Assembly: GCF_001411555.2 (NCBI RefSeq) | Contig: NC_049905.1 | Coordinates: 6,353,053-6,417,052, forward strand | Source: Juglans regia | Lineage: Eukaryota > Streptophyta > Magnoliopsida > Fagales > Juglandaceae | Direction of reading: 5' to 3' | Length of the DNA stretch: 64,000 nucleotides | Shown: positions 35,428 to 48,303 of the stretch, one piece after another | How positions within the stretch are numbered: position 1 is the stretch's first letter | Layout of the letters: every line of letters begins with the position of its first letter | Made by a program: the position numbers and the translations under genes | The notes under the pieces: model-generated | The model's database searches: none | What the model was told of the DNA's origin: nothing | What the model saw: only the letters and a program-made list of their open reading frames with translations

Positions 35428-35700
35428 AAATGCTATATCACACTCTACTGTAAATTACACTCTTCACACACTTCACATAGTTTAAATTTTTTTTTTTTTC
35501 AACCTAGCACATTAGGTGTGACTGGGACTTCTTCACACAGTAGAGTGTGAAGAAGATTTTTTCATATAGCATAAGACACGAGGAATTCTGGGCATCAGCC
35601 CGTAATCGCAGCACACTTGTATGCTATATATTTTTTTTTTTACACTTAATCCAGTAGAGTGTGTGAAATGTGCGATAAATAGTAAACTGATGTAAATATC
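35428..35700. mobile_element. Family-6 foldback element (GAGAAATGCTA / CACTCTACTGT type)
   Basis: It opens GAGAAATGCTATATCACACTCTACTGTAAA (coordinates 35428 onward), has a T-run and then ACACAGTAGAGTGTGAAGAAG, which is an inverted repeat. A second copy is at 60486-60600. Confidence 0.6.
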
Positions 35701-37644
35701 TTTTCCCAAGACACCTAAGAAAGTGGTTACAATACACAACAATACAGGTGATTAAAACCGAATTACTCTGCCTCCAGATTTTCTCTTTCTTGAAATCCTT
35801 TCTCCACCAAAATCCTTCCCCACTGCACAGCAATTTGTCGCCGCTACTGACCATGCACCGAGATCTTGCCGTCGCCGCCACCAAATGGAGACCCCATAGC
35901 TGCCGTCACCCCTTCGAGATCTTGCCGTCGCCATCTTCGAGATTTTTCTATCGCCCACCAAAGCTAGATCTTGCCGTCGTCCACTACTATGGCCAATGGT
36001 TTGATTTTTGCACTTTATAATTGAATTTGTTGGTCTGTTTGTGATGTTGGCTAGCTTAGTTTGGAAGAAAGAAAACAAACTCGGGTTTGTCCTTACATTT
36101 GGGTTCTGATTGTTTGAAGCATTGAAATTGGCAAAAAGAAATTATGGAATCTATATTTCTGCTAACTTGGTTTATTTAACAGATTACTTATAATTTCGAG
36201 AATAAAAATCTCAAAAGTGATGTATAAAACAAGTCTATCCAAAAGGAAAATTATAGAGATTATTGGATCGTCGTGCTCGTCGTGCTCTCTTCTGTCGGGG
36301 ATGGGTGGGGTGGGGATGAGTTTGGGTGGGGCTGGGTTTGGGTTGGAATACAAAGACAGGGAAGCACAGTTTGTTGATCTGTGTAGGCAAATGCATGGTA
36401 ATTAAAATAAAATGCTTACGTGTCGAACTTCTATTGGAGGGCTGGTTATTGAGAAGACCAGCCAGACTGGTCTCCAGGTTTTCTCTATTAAATATGGAGT
36501 GATCTGGACATGATGTCCTTGGCAGGATATATCTGCTATATCATATATGTGCCAGAAAATCTTGATCTGATAAATTTTCTGAGCAAAAATGATACAAGTA
36601 GAAGTGCAACAAATTTTATAAAAGAAAATTCACGTCTGGTATAATTTTATATGATATTTTAAATTTACTTTATAATAAAAATAATTTTAAAATTTAATGT
36701 ACTATAATATAATGTATTAAGTTACATCAGTATATAAATTTACTTTTATAGATTTTTTGTGTGTTTAAAGCATTCCTCGTTGACAAGATCACGAGTACTT
36801 ATTTTATTTTATTTTTTATTTTTTTAATAAAATAATAGAGAAAAACGGGTGGAGTCATTTTATTGGCAATATTGGAACATAAATATTTCTTGGACCTTCA
36901 AGTAGCTGAAGAATATTGAAAGAAAATCAGAAATGTCTGGATCATGATGTTAATAACAAAGGTGCCCCGGGATTGTTTGTGGACCCAAATATGCATGTAC
37001 CAAAACCCCAAAATCTCTGTCACCAAAGATTTTGGAGTGTATATATTTCTTTCATAGATATATTTGTAATGGTACGAATAGAGTACTATAAAAAAAAAAT
37101 TATTAAAGAGTGTAGAGTTTGGTTTGAATTCAAGATCTCTGTTTTGATATTTTGTAAAATTATTATTTGTCTAAAAAATTTAAACTGATAAAAAAATTAG
37201 ATTTTATTATTTAATTTATATTTTAACAAAGATACGTAGACAAAACATACACAACATTAATTTCTTCAACATTAATATTAAATGCAATTTCAGAACGCAT
37301 TTATTGTTTTAAAAAAATATAAGATTTATTATTAAAAAATAAAAGTTTTCATGCGGGTATTTATCTATTTGTTTTAAAAAATTAGCTAAATTTGAAAATT
37401 CTAAAAATGTACGAATTATTTTCCTTTAGGGAAATATTATTATGCCCCATAATTTATATAATTTATCTTTCCTCTTGACGTGATGTCATATGACTTATTA
37501 AAAAAATTAAAAACATAAATATAAAAGATAGAGAAAATCTTATATTTTAGTCTTTATCTTTTTATATTTTTAAATATTATTTTATTTTAAATATATATTT
37601 TTAAAATTCTTTTAATAAGCAAGAAGAGAATTAGATAATCTCGA
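35701..37644. other. Intergenic DNA; family-3 fragment near 36585-36775
   Basis: A GC-richer patch at 35830-35985 repeats GAGATCTTGCCGTCGCC-like units but codes for nothing recognisable. At 36585-36775 a decayed family-3 element is suggested by TTTACTTTATAATAAAAATAATTTTAAAAT and a TTTTATAGATT end. No gene is seen. Confidence 0.4.
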
Positions 37645-37858
37645 TTATTTTTATAATTAAAATAAAATGAATTGAGATAAAAGTTAAAAATTAAATAAAA
37701 TATTATTATATTATATATTTTTTAATATTATTTTTTATTTTAAAATTGAAAAAAATTAAATTATTTATTTTATTTTATATAAAAATTTAAAATAATTATA
37801 ATAATTAAATAAAATAAAATAAAAATAATTATAAAAATTGAAAACAAACGAGGCCTTA
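37645..37858. mobile_element. Family-1 MITE, decayed left end
   Basis: The right terminus AAACAAACGAGGCCTTA is intact. The interior TAAATAAAATATTATTATAT and TTAAATTATTTATTTTATTT follow the family-1 order. Confidence 0.7.
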
Positions 37859-38785
37859 TTATTCTTGTAAATTAGGACCACACAGTGAGCTAGTACTCTT
37901 CATTAATATTACGTTGCTCGGTGGTGATGGTTTCAAATTGTGGGGACAGTCGTACCCTGACAGTTTTGAAAGTGGGATTCCCGATTCAGTTTGTCAACAA
38001 AAAGAAAGAAAAAAAAAATTAATAAAAACAAAAGAGTTAATGTGATTGGTGGGGAATGAGGTGTTATGTGTGATTCTGATTAAAAGCGGTGTGATGAGTG
38101 AAGGAAAGGGAATAAATACGAGGACGACTCAGCTTTCTGCTACAAATCTTCATCATGTGGAGTAATTAATAGAGTGAATAAATTAATTATTTTTTTAAGA
38201 AAATTATGTAATATTTGTATTTATATATTTTCTAATTATAAATATAATTTTTCATTCATATAAGATTTGATTAAACTTATAATCTTAATCCGCCAGATCT
38301 GTGAACCATCGCTTATGACCTTAGTTATAAAATCTGGAAAATGTTTTACAGCCTGCTACAGCCATAGAAAAAGTGGCCCAAATTATTTCATCGAATAGTT
38401 CATTTTATTTTATTTTTATTATTTTTTAATATATTTTTTTAATCATTATAAATATTTAAAAAAAATAAAAAACTCACATCGTCATTAAAAAAATATTTTC
38501 TTAATCGTTAAGCTAAAAAAAAAAAAAAACATTTTTTGAGAATACTTTTTAAATCTCAAATTCGGAACCAAAACATTTATGAATGTTTTATACAATCATA
38601 AAATAAATGTACAAGTCTCCTATATTTATTTTAATGGACAAACTTATTCATATGAACAAATCACTTTTAACGGTAGATTTCTTTTTTTTTTATATATAAA
38701 AAAAAATATACGCATAACTTGATTTTTGACTCATAAAATTTTCATTAGTTTCTGCACTTCTTTCAACTGATTTTTTTATGAGCAT
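37859..38785. other. Intergenic DNA, no gene recognised
   Basis: AT-rich spacer with A-runs. No coding or RNA feature is seen. Confidence 0.45.
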
Positions 38786-38991
38786 TGCTACACAACCTCC
38801 ACCACACTCCACACTCCACACTCCACACTTTTTTAAATTTTTTAAATTTTTAATATTTTTTTTAAATTTTTTTTTGAGTTTATTCTTTTTAAATTATTTC
38901 AAATTTTTATTCATTATTCATATAATAAATATTTAATAAAAGAAAAAAATAATAAAAATTAAAAATAATGTGGAGTGTTAGGAGGTTGTAA
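38786..38991. mobile_element. Family-5 MITE, opposite orientation
   Basis: It starts TTGCTACACAACCTCCACCAC and ends GGAGTGTTAGGAGGTTGTA. It is the reverse-complement arrangement of the 34008-34198 copy. Confidence 0.75.
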
Positions 38992-39059
38992 AGATTTTTT
39001 ATTTTTTTATACCCGCGGGCTTTATAACGATAAGTTCAAAATTGTGAATAATTATTCCT

Positions 39060-39265
39060 GGGCTCGTTTGAATAGTTAGATGAGATAAGATGATTTTATA
39101 TAAAAATTAAAAATTAAATAAAATATTAATAAAATATTATTTTTTAATTTTATTATTGTTTAAGATTTTAAAAAATTAAATTATTTATTATATTTTATAT
39201 AAAAATTTAAAAAAATTATAATAATAAAATAAAATAAAATCATTTCTACGTCCAAACAAATTCTT
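39060..39265. mobile_element. Family-1 MITE
   Basis: The left end is GGGCTCGTTTGAATAGTTAG and the right end is CGTCCAAACAAATTCTTAA. The interior is typical of the family. Confidence 0.75.
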
Positions 39266-39389
39266 AATATGACATATGGTTAGAGTAATGATCTTTTTAG
39301 GATTCAGGCGCCATGATTAGGTGTGTTGATAAGCTTACCAAACCTGTCTTCGATCAATTTGTTACATAGTTAGACACTGAGATTCTACT

Positions 39390-39588
39390 TAGGCTTCGTT
39401 TATTTTTACTGATGATATAAGATGAGTTAAAAATTAAAAATTAAATAAAATATTATTAAAATATATATTTTTTAATATTATTTTTATTTTAAGATTTGAA
39501 AATTTTAAATTTTTTATTTTATTTTATGTAGAAATTTAAAAAAGTTATAATGATTAAATAAGATAAGATGAGAATAATAATGATTAGT
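39390..39588. mobile_element. Family-1 MITE, right end lost
   Basis: It starts TTAGGCTTCGTTTATTTTTAC and has the family interior up to AAGATAAGATGAGAATAA. No matching CAAACGAGGCC end is visible. Confidence 0.65.
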
Positions 39589-39879
39589 TTGATGGTTGTT
39601 AGAGAGTAATAGAAGATATAGTAATGATTTATGATTGAGTTTTACTATAAAGAAATTTGGTGTGCAACACAACACTTATAGTAAGATCTACTATAAGTTA
39701 AAAAAAAAAATTAATAATAATCATTTTTTTGTATAATTAACGTGAAACACTTCCACATCAGGGATGTGCTGGTGTGTTAAAAAATGTGTACTAAATAGAT
39801 TTTCTCTACATGACTATGCGAAATTTGAAATTTAAATAAGATAGGGAGCTCAAAATCTTAAAAATAGAATAATATTTTT

Positions 39880-40515
39880 TTATGATAAATGATATTTATA
39901 GTCTTAGAGTGTGTAACTTTTGCTACTACTTTTGAAAAAATAGATAAATCTGAGATCTACATAAAAAAATATTTTTTAATTGTGGACTCCACTTTTTTCA
40001 AAGGGAGTGCACGAAACTTGCACACCCTAAGATTGTATCTAGCATTACTCATCCTCCCATATTTTCAATACAGTTTGATTTTTATAATAGAAATGATATT
40101 TGTAATCCTATAGTGTGCAAAACTTACGCACTCTTTAAAAAAAAAAAAATTATGATACTCATATAAGAAAATTAAATTTTAAATAATGGACACTATTATT
40201 TTTCAAAAAGAGTACATAAGACTTCACATCCTAAGACTAAATTTGACATTACTTTTTTTTTTTATATAATGATCATATTTGAGTATAAAAAAAGTCCTGT
40301 TTCAGAAGAGATTTGAATTCCCTCTTAACTTCATTTTGTTGAGAATGTGAATGAGAAATAATATATACAAACTATAAATACACAAGTCTCACGCAAACTC
40401 TTTATAAAAAATGGACTCAACAGGAAAAAAAAAAATGAAAATCTCACTTTTTCTTGATGAGACCTATATTTTTACAAAATACTTATATATTTGAGATTTA
40501 TACCTAATATTATTC
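39880..40515. mobile_element. Cluster of three family-4 foldback elements
   Basis: Successive degenerate copies lie at about 39880-40062, 40090-40260 and 40345-40515. Each has an AATGATATTT(A/G)TA-like left arm, a central block of a direct TTTTTCAAA(A/G)(A/G)GAGT type, and a CTAAGATTG...CATTACT-like right arm. Boundaries are approximate. Confidence 0.5.
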
Positions 40516-40942
40516 TTTTGTTGAGAATGTGAATTCCCTTATAGGAAAATGTTCATTTAGATTACTTCCACTTTTGAAAATTCCTTTTTCCTTACAGCCA
40601 ATAAAAATGCCAGTGATAATTTTTAAATTATTTATATTATTATACTTATAAAAAAAAATAATTTTTTTTTATTGGATACTATTATGGTTAGGCAAGAAAC
40701 TTTATGAGACATATCATATTATGGTTATCTTTTTAATGGTTCTTTTATTTTCTTTGTTTGTGACAATTTGTGAATCTGTATATAAAAGTGAATAATCATT
40801 AAGGAAAATCAACATGTATTATATAAAGTCAGTACTTCAATGATGTATTGAGTATGCCAATAATGAACTTATTCCTCGGACCAAATGTTATATAATAGGA
40901 ATATATATTTGAAAGAAATTCACTTGCAGACGTGTTTTTTAA

Positions 40943-41118
40943 TAGAGTAATGTTAGATATAGTTATGAGTTGTGTGAGTGTCACGTACCCATTTTGAAAA
41001 AAGAATGTGATCTATTGTTAAAAAATTAATTTTTTCTTGTGGCCGATCTCATATTTACTCACTTTTTTAAAAATGAATGTGCAACATTGGCACGCTCTAA
41101 TTGTAAATAACATTTCTC
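40943..41118. mobile_element. Family-4 foldback MITE
   Basis: It runs from AGAGTAATGTTAGATATAG to TTGTAAATAACATTTCTC with interior ATCTATTGTTAAAAAATTAA. It is the closest relative of the copy at 33361-33534. Confidence 0.7.
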
Positions 41119-41869
41119 TTTTTAACACGCTCAATACATTATTGAAGTGGGTCTCACAATAATAAAAGTTGAACTTTTTTATAATTATAATAAGTTACAC
41201 AACTAGTGTGTAGATAAAAAATATAAGTACAATCTTTGGTGCCTCCTTTCCTAAGATACATATCCATTTTGATAGATGCTTATCCATATTCAATCAACTT
41301 TGCTGCCACACCCAAATGAAAGCAACTAATCTTAGGAAGATGACCTGCAACATAGGACATCAATCTCTATATCTTTTTATTCAAATAAATTGAATAAAAC
41401 ACAATGATTTGCAAAGGTTAGCGTAAGGGAATTAAGGAGCAGATAGTGGTTTTGTCGTGCGGTCTTTGAAATCTTTTGCATTTTTTAAAAATCAAATTGA
41501 TTATGCATCCAATGATTCACAATTTCTTCTTAGACCCTAGGGTTCAAGACAAAAGTGTTAATATCAAAGACCCCACAATTTTTTAGTTATTTAGCATTAT
41601 CTTATACCTATTTCTTACGTGTTTTTCGTAGGAAACAATGCTCCCACCATCAATTGTTCTTTTTAATCATTCACAATCTCAAACAATCAAAAATTATACT
41701 AAGAAAATGAGAACATAGAATATTGCCTTTGGATGGGAATACTTATTATTTTGAATTCTTCTTCTTCTTATAAACCGGTATGTAAAGTACACATTCTATA
41801 CCGTTGACGTGACAAAATTTAATTTATTTGTAAGTAAGAGATTTAAATTTTAAATTTCTCTTATGAATT
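41119..41869. other. Intergenic DNA, no gene recognised
   Basis: AT-rich spacer. No coding or RNA feature is seen. Confidence 0.45.
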
Positions 41870-42061
41870 TAGAAGTCGTTTAGATAGTGAGTTGAGATGA
41901 AAGTTAAATAAAATATTGTTAATTTTTGTTTTAATATTATTATTATTATTTTGAGATTTGAAAAAGTTGAATTGTTTATTATATTCTGTATGAGAATTTG
42001 AAAAAGTTGTAATGAAGAGATGAGATAAATTAGAACACTTTTACTATCCAAACGGAGCCTA
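41870..42061. mobile_element. Family-1 MITE
   Basis: The left end is AGAAGTCGTTTAGATAGTGAG and the right end is CTATCCAAACGGAGCCTAA. It is very similar in layout to the copy at 2906-3099. Confidence 0.8.
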
Positions 42062-42419
42062 AGGCTGTGTTTAGTTCCCAAACTCTGCTGAGCTCGGTTG
42101 AGTTCAGTCTAACTTTAAGCTGAGTCTAACATCCAAATACCCAACTTTCAAATTACTAAATTCATCCCAACTTAAAATCTTTTTATACGTGAGACTCATA
42201 ACTTTTTTGAACTTAAAACATCTTTATACGTGAGACCTATAACCTTTTTTAATTTTCTATAAAAAGTACTAAACTCATTTTAATATTCAAATACATTTAA
42301 AACTCAGTTTAGATAGACACTACATAACTCTCTCCGCTATTCAACTCATTACTATTCATAAAGAATTTAACTCAACTCAACTTAACTGAGTTCAGTTCAA
42401 TATTCAAAAACAGTCTAAG
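42062..42419. mobile_element. Family-2 MITE (longer CTCAACTC type), abutting the previous one
   Basis: It starts AAGGCTGTGTTTAGTTCCC and ends ATATTCAAAAACAGTCTAAG. The interior has a duplicated TTTATACGTGAGACNTATAAC-like unit and AATTTTCTATAAAA, shared with the MITE split by the LINE at 13727. Confidence 0.65.
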
Positions 42420-43584
42420 TCTTGTCATGTCAACAACATAGAGAGTATGTTAATTTACTTTTATACCGATTTACAACTAGAACTTTTCTATTATTTTTGT
42501 CTGTTGTTTAATTAAAGTCAAGAAAAGTGTCTAAATGCTGTGAGCAGGGTTGGACTTTCTTGAAATTGTCGTGTGTGATTTTTCCTTTAAATTCATTCAA
42601 GAACAATGAAGAAACAGGTACCTACTTGAAGACGGTTTTTCCACAAATTTCATGTGGTCGTCGTCCAACTTTCAAAGATTTTTTTGGTTGAAAAAGTACT
42701 GATATCATGCATGTGAAAGGCTATAGATTATAGCTGTTGTAGATTATAAATATTTGTATGAATATGTTACACTCGGATGGCATGAGTTTTTGACGCCACA
42801 CATATGTTTTTTTTTTAATTAAAAAAAATGATAAATATCAGCTGGAATAATGGGGTGGAACCCTGACCATCATCCGAAAACAGTAAAAATATATAAGAGA
42901 GAGAATAAATAAAAGGGAGTGAAAATGAGAGAAAGAAAAGTGGAAGAAAATATAATATGATTTGTTCAAATCTAAGAGATTTGATTCCTATATTAATATT
43001 GATCAAATGGTTTAATTAATTAATTAATTTACTATAAAAAAAAAGTATTTATTATAAAAACAGATACATTTTGATAAAAATAATTATTTTTATTATAAAT
43101 AACCGATCACAAATAATTAATTTTTTTAAAAAAAATATGATTTTCTTGTAGCCATTCTTGTTGGCTTTGGGCTTAGTAGTTTCAAACTTTCAAATCAAGA
43201 CAAGAAATTTGGATGTAAAAACATACACATCATGTGTAAGTACCATAATGGTGGTGTATAATCATGCATTGTTCAAGGCAATGATGTTTGGATGGGTATT
43301 GGGTATCTCATATTGTACGTAGTACACATGTCCTTGTTTTATTTATCGTCTTCTCTTCACCCACCTCTCATATCTCTGTGTTCTCATTCGGACGTAGGGT
43401 CAATTTCCTTGTGATCCTGATCACCTATTATTGTCCATAAAAACTTAGAACCCACAAAAGAAATTTTAATTAAGAGGGCATGGGAAAATAAAAGCAAGGA
43501 TGTGTTTCTCAAGGCATCATCGTCGGGCAAATGCTTACTCGGATTTGAAACTTATTTCAGTTATTTTTATTTCTTTTTTTCACT
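42420..43584. other. Intergenic DNA, no gene recognised
   Basis: Ordinary AT-rich spacer with (TTAA)n at 43013-43030. Confidence 0.45.
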
Positions 43585-43921
43585 GGATGCTTAGAGAATG
43601 AGATAAAATGAAAAATTTGTAAATATTAATGAAATGATTTATAAATAATAGTAAAATTTTTTGAATTATGATGTTTTATGAGATTTTGAAAAATAAGAGA
43701 AAAAAAATTGAATAAAAATATTATAAAGTTAAAATATTATTAGAATATAATTTTTTAATATTATATTTGTATTGAGATTTGAAAGTTTTAAATATTTTAT
43801 TTGAAAATCTAGAAAAGTTGTAATGATTAGTTTGAAATTGTTTGTTTTTTAGTGTTGCTTGGAAAGAAAATGAGACATGAATAAATGAGATGAGATGAGA
43901 TGAAAAACACTCACAAACATC
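43585..43921. mobile_element. Long-form family-1 MITE, first arm of an inverted pair
   Basis: It runs from GATGCTTAGAGAATGAGATA through TGAATAAAAATATTATAAAG to GAGATGAGATGAAAAACACTC, about 335 bp. It is the same long form as 54681-55053 and is followed directly by a reverse-orientation copy. Confidence 0.7.
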
Positions 43922-43930
43922 TACCGAGTT

Positions 43931-44288
43931 CTGGTTTGGATAGCAAAGTCATTCGAACTCATCTCATCTCATCTCAATATCCAAATACAACAAATGTAAA
44001 TACAAATATTTTTCAATTTCAAGTTTTTAACTTTTTTAATCATTACAACTTTTTCAAAAATCTAAATGAAATATAAAAAATAATTCAACTTTTTCAAATC
44101 TTAAAACAAAAATAATATTCTAATAATATTTTAACTTTATAATATTTTTATTCAATATTTACTCTTTCCTTTTTCAAAACTCCATAAAATATATTAACTA
44201 AAACTATTTTACCAATATTTATAAAATACTTCACTACTATTTATAGAATATCTCATCTCATTTCACTTTATTATCTAAACGATGTGTG
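43931..44288. mobile_element. Long-form family-1 MITE, second arm of an inverted pair
   Basis: It starts CTGGTTTGGATAGCAAAGTC and runs through CTTTATAATATTTTTATTCA to CATTTCACTTTATTATCTAAAC. It is the reverse complement, in order of landmarks, of the copy at 43585-43921. Confidence 0.7.
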
Positions 44289-45559
44289 AGTTCATATACC
44301 TCACTTCTTCTTTACCTCATACTTGTCCATGAAAAACAGCCTAACCTTGATGAATCACATGCTCACACCTGACCATGTAAGCCACACATCAAAAATATTT
44401 TTCATTTTTCCTTTTGTTACAAGGATAAAGGGGCTCAGATCTGTGAATTACCGATTTTAGAAGAATAATCTGCTGGGAAATGAACTGATAATGGATTGGA
44501 AAAGTGAAACACTAGTAAATCTTAACCAAAGAAGTTGGGCTCCAGAGCCCATACTGTCATTGTGGAAAGTTTAGGTCCTATATGGTGGATAAAGACCCAC
44601 ACCTTGTTTAGTTTGGAGTGTGTAACAGGATCCAAATCCAAATTTTAAAAATTGTGTGGTTATTTGCCTATGTTAATCCGGAAATAATTCGGACGGACAA
44701 CCGATTCAATTGGGATATCCGGATTTTTTTTTTCCTTTTTTGACTATAAATCTGGTTACAACTGGATTTAATTTGAATTTATTAATACTTTTATAAAATT
44801 AAAAATTAAAAACTGTATAAACTTTAGAAAAGAGATTTGTAACCAGATCCAGATCTCTCTCAACTACCCGGATGTAATCCAGGAGGTTATATACAAGGAT
44901 TCCGGGTTTCGGACCGAATCGGATAAAAATCCGACCCGATTTTACACCCCTATCAGGAGTATTGTTACCGCAAGCTCCTATTCTATCATAGGATGTCATA
45001 TTACTAATTTAACATTTATATGAGTATTTTCAAGTCAATTAGAACACAAAGATGATTGATTTTCATTAAAGGGCATAAACGCTAAGTGAGAAAAACTCTC
45101 ACATATGAATACTTTCAAAACAGCTTGCTGGTACAAAGTGTTTTGCCATTAGAATATGCCAACAAACTGATTCTACTACATCAACAGAGTTATAGTTATG
45201 TTTGGTTAGTTGACAAAGTAGGAGTGCCAAAAGGATATGCAATTGGATTCAGCATTTGTCTCAACTCTTAAGATAATGATGATATTGATATCTACATTTG
45301 GATTCTATCATGAGAATCCTGAAGCTTATCTGTACCCAATAGCATTTGGAGGCAGCTAGTGGTGCTTGAAATGGCCAGACAGAGCATGCTGATTTATTTC
45401 ATGCTCCAATGGCAGCTATTCCAGTGATAGAGCTTGCAATCAGAACATTTTGCAAAGGTACAATAAATAATACAAGATTATGACTATATGAGTCAGGGCA
45501 CCGAATTGGTTCCAGTTCCCAAGCTTTAACTCATGAATCAGATTGCTCTCTAATAACAC
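44289..45559. other. Intergenic DNA; possible hAT-like fragment at 44610-44960
   Basis: The segment ends CCGACCCGATTTTACACCCCTA, which reads backwards as TAGGGGTGTAAAATCGGGTC, an end type common to plant hAT-derived repeats. Its left end is not clear. The remainder has no recognised gene. Confidence 0.35.
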
Positions 45560-45880
45560 GGTTACACGGATATGTTAGAATGACAAGAAGAAGAAAAGTA
45601 AATCAAAAAGTGGAATCAATCATATACAAAATAAGGTTTACGTAATTCGGAAACATGCCTACGTCTATGGAGCTGTAGAAGATTTTATTCAGATGATAAT
45701 CAAAGATACAATACATCGGCCGCACAATAATACAATATATAGTAAACCTTAATAGCAAGAGAGGATGGATTAAGTACTAAAAATGGGTCAAGAAAATTTC
45801 ATTTGAAAATCCACAAACAGAACCGGATTACACACATATAGGCCCGACAGGCCCTAGTAAAATAATACAATTTGAAGCTT
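45560..45880. mobile_element. Copia LTR fragment (solo or truncated)
   Basis: Sequence around 45640-45720 (ACGTAATTCGGAAACATGCC, TACGTCTATGGAGCTGTAG) resembles the LTR portion at 31120-31175 (GTGGTTCAACAAATTGTCTAC, ATCCACAGAGCTGCAG). Boundaries cannot be set. Confidence 0.45.
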
Positions 45881-48060
45881 ATAATAACCTGAAGATGAGA
45901 CATCTCTCTCCAACTGAGTCTGAGCAGAGAAGTTCTTCAATGGGATTAATGGCCGGCGATGATTCATTCTTCTATCAATACTGTGAATTCAGACGTTGAC
46001 TGATGAATACCAAAGGAATTTCCAAAGGCTTTAACAGCCCGAAGCCGCTCTTCATGCATGTTTTCAGAAAACAATAAATTGCTGTGTTCTTTACAAAATC
46101 ATGGGAAAACAAACTTAACTTAAAATAGAAAAAACTGAGTAACAAGATTGTTGTAAATAGTCTGATAATTTTTTACAGACACCTGAGTGAATGGGGCATG
46201 CATGCATTCTTTGATTTGACTTCAGAAACATCTTTTAGAACCCATCGTCTGAAGATAAAAGAGTAAAATTATAAATTTTTAAGTGGTGTGCAGAGTGTGA
46301 AACTTCTCACGACTCCATCAACAAACACCACATTTTCAGGCTCACTACTAAATGGTTTGTTTGGAATGAAGTTGAACTGTAAATTCAAACATATTTGCTT
46401 TTGATAATATGTATTCCAAAGGATCAGTGATCGATGATACGATATTATAACTCGAACGAGGTTTTTAATAAGCGGATCCGATCAAATAAATAAAAATTAA
46501 AAATCTAGAATAAATATATTTATAAGTTTATTTTTTTGATACGCTAAACGTATATTTGATGTGAAAATTTGTCGCATCAATTTATCTAAAAATATTAATT
46601 TTTTAACTTTTTCATAACATAATGAGTTCTTAATATGATCGAATTATTTTACAATAAAAATAATTTTATATATTTTATAAAAAAAAAAATTATGAAACCC
46701 AAACATATCATTCCAAAGCCTATAACAGTGAATCCCAAAAATATCTTTTTGCCCTCAATCACGGCCCAGATATTGTCGTTTAAAGACCATTTGTTTCCAA
46801 ATTTGGGCCACATGACTCACATGGCAGACCACGAACGAACAACCGGACCCACTTTCACCGGGTCCCGCGTCCCTCTTAATTGACACCGCCCATCAAGGAA
46901 TAAATAAATGAACAAAATCCATTAAAAATTATTAAATGAATAACTTCCATCAATTTGTTTTCAGTAATATAAGTATAATTATAAATAAATAAATATATAT
47001 TTATTCTATTTAATTTAATATAATATATCAAAGTATTTTTTTCATCGAATTTAAAAGTCCAACTTGTTGGTTTCAATCAGACGACAATTTACTTGTAGAT
47101 GTCTAAAGTTCTCTGATTAACTCGAACATGAATTTAATACAAACTATTTAATTAAACAATTAATTAATTAGTTAAGAGGTTCGAATCAAAGTTAATTAAT
47201 AATAATTCAGTTGGAAGATTGAAGTGTCCCTAAACAACATGAGAGAGAGACTAATCTTAAAGACAAACAAACACTTTAATTGTTCATTTACTGTTTATAA
47301 CAGTGTAAAATAAAAAAAATTATTTTGATGAGTTATTATTCACCAACTCACACATTCTATAAAAAAATTCACCTATATTTTATAAAAACTACTCTCACAT
47401 TTTTTTAAAAAATTATAAGTGTTAGATGTGAAAGTAAATAGTAACTGATGTATACGTTCCTCGTAAATTATCTGTTGTTTAATCTCATGTATTAAAAAGC
47501 CTTTGATCTTTAAAATGTTGTTTGAGAAAATTTTGTAAGATACTTTTAAAAGAAAATTTCTAAAATTATTTTGAGAGACGACTTGAATCAATCATAAAAG
47601 CAAGTTTTTTCAATAATAACCTTGTTTAATTATTGAAAAGTACTATAAATATAAAAAAATTATATAAAAATAAATTTATAAATTAATATAACTTTTGTTT
47701 GATTTATTTTATGATAAAAATATTATTATATATTTAAAAATATTTTATAAAAATAAATTTATAAATTAACGTAATTTTATATAATATATTAATTTTATAA
47801 TCTAATATATTATATTAGTGTAGTTCTACAATTATAAAATGATTACATAAAAATAATCTTATAGATTTACGTTAGATATATTTTATAATATAAATAATTT
47901 TATAATCTGATAAATCCTATTAATTTATAAAATTATTTTTATATAATCATTTTATAATTAAAGTATTTTTTGATATATTAATCATATTAATTTATTTATT
48001 TACTCATTTATTTTTAAGAATATATCTAAAACATTTATTTTTAAACGAAGAAAGTAAGTT
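45881..48060. other. AT-rich intergenic DNA; family-3 fragments at 47640-47970
   Basis: Between 47640 and 47970 several overlapping pieces (AAATTTATAAATTAA, TATTATAAAATAATC, ATATAATCATTTTATAAT) suggest stacked, decayed family-3 elements. No gene is seen. Confidence 0.4.
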
Positions 48061-48067
48061 TTGCATC

Positions 48068-48232
48068 ATGACACACGGCTGGTATTTCTCTTATTTATTA
48101 CTGCGGCAACGCAATGGCAGACTCATCTCACTCTCGGAACAAACGAACCACCGCCATCTCCTATTCCTCTGTTCTATCACATTTTCCTCTCAGAAAGAGA
48201 AAATGATGACAAACACAGCTCGGAAAATCTGA
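48068..48232 (+). promoter_or_regulatory. Possible upstream ORFs in the kinase-like gene leader
   Basis: If transcription begins upstream of 48068, the leader has an ATG at 48068 (54 codons, stop 48230-48232), one at 48114 (30 codons, stop 48204-48206) and one at 48288 that overlaps the main start out of frame. The transcription start is unknown, so this is conditional. Confidence 0.35.
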
Positions 48233-48303
48233 GCGAAAGTTTCGGTTCCGGTATTCAGCCTTGTGAACACCAACATTTGGATTGCATATGTTTGACCGAG
48301 CCC

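Noticed and set aside
35830..36020. GC-richer frame with repeated GAGATCTTGCCGTCGCC units
   Set aside because: The peptide is repeat-driven and has no family features, so it is not called as a gene.
36916..37188. 90-codon plus-strand frame
   Set aside because: No domain similarity, the C-terminal half is AT-driven (Lys/Ile/Phe), and no gene context.
48061..48303. Extending the kinase-like protein upstream in frame
   Set aside because: The stretch is open but has no in-frame ATG before 48304 and no family similarity. It was treated as 5' UTR.
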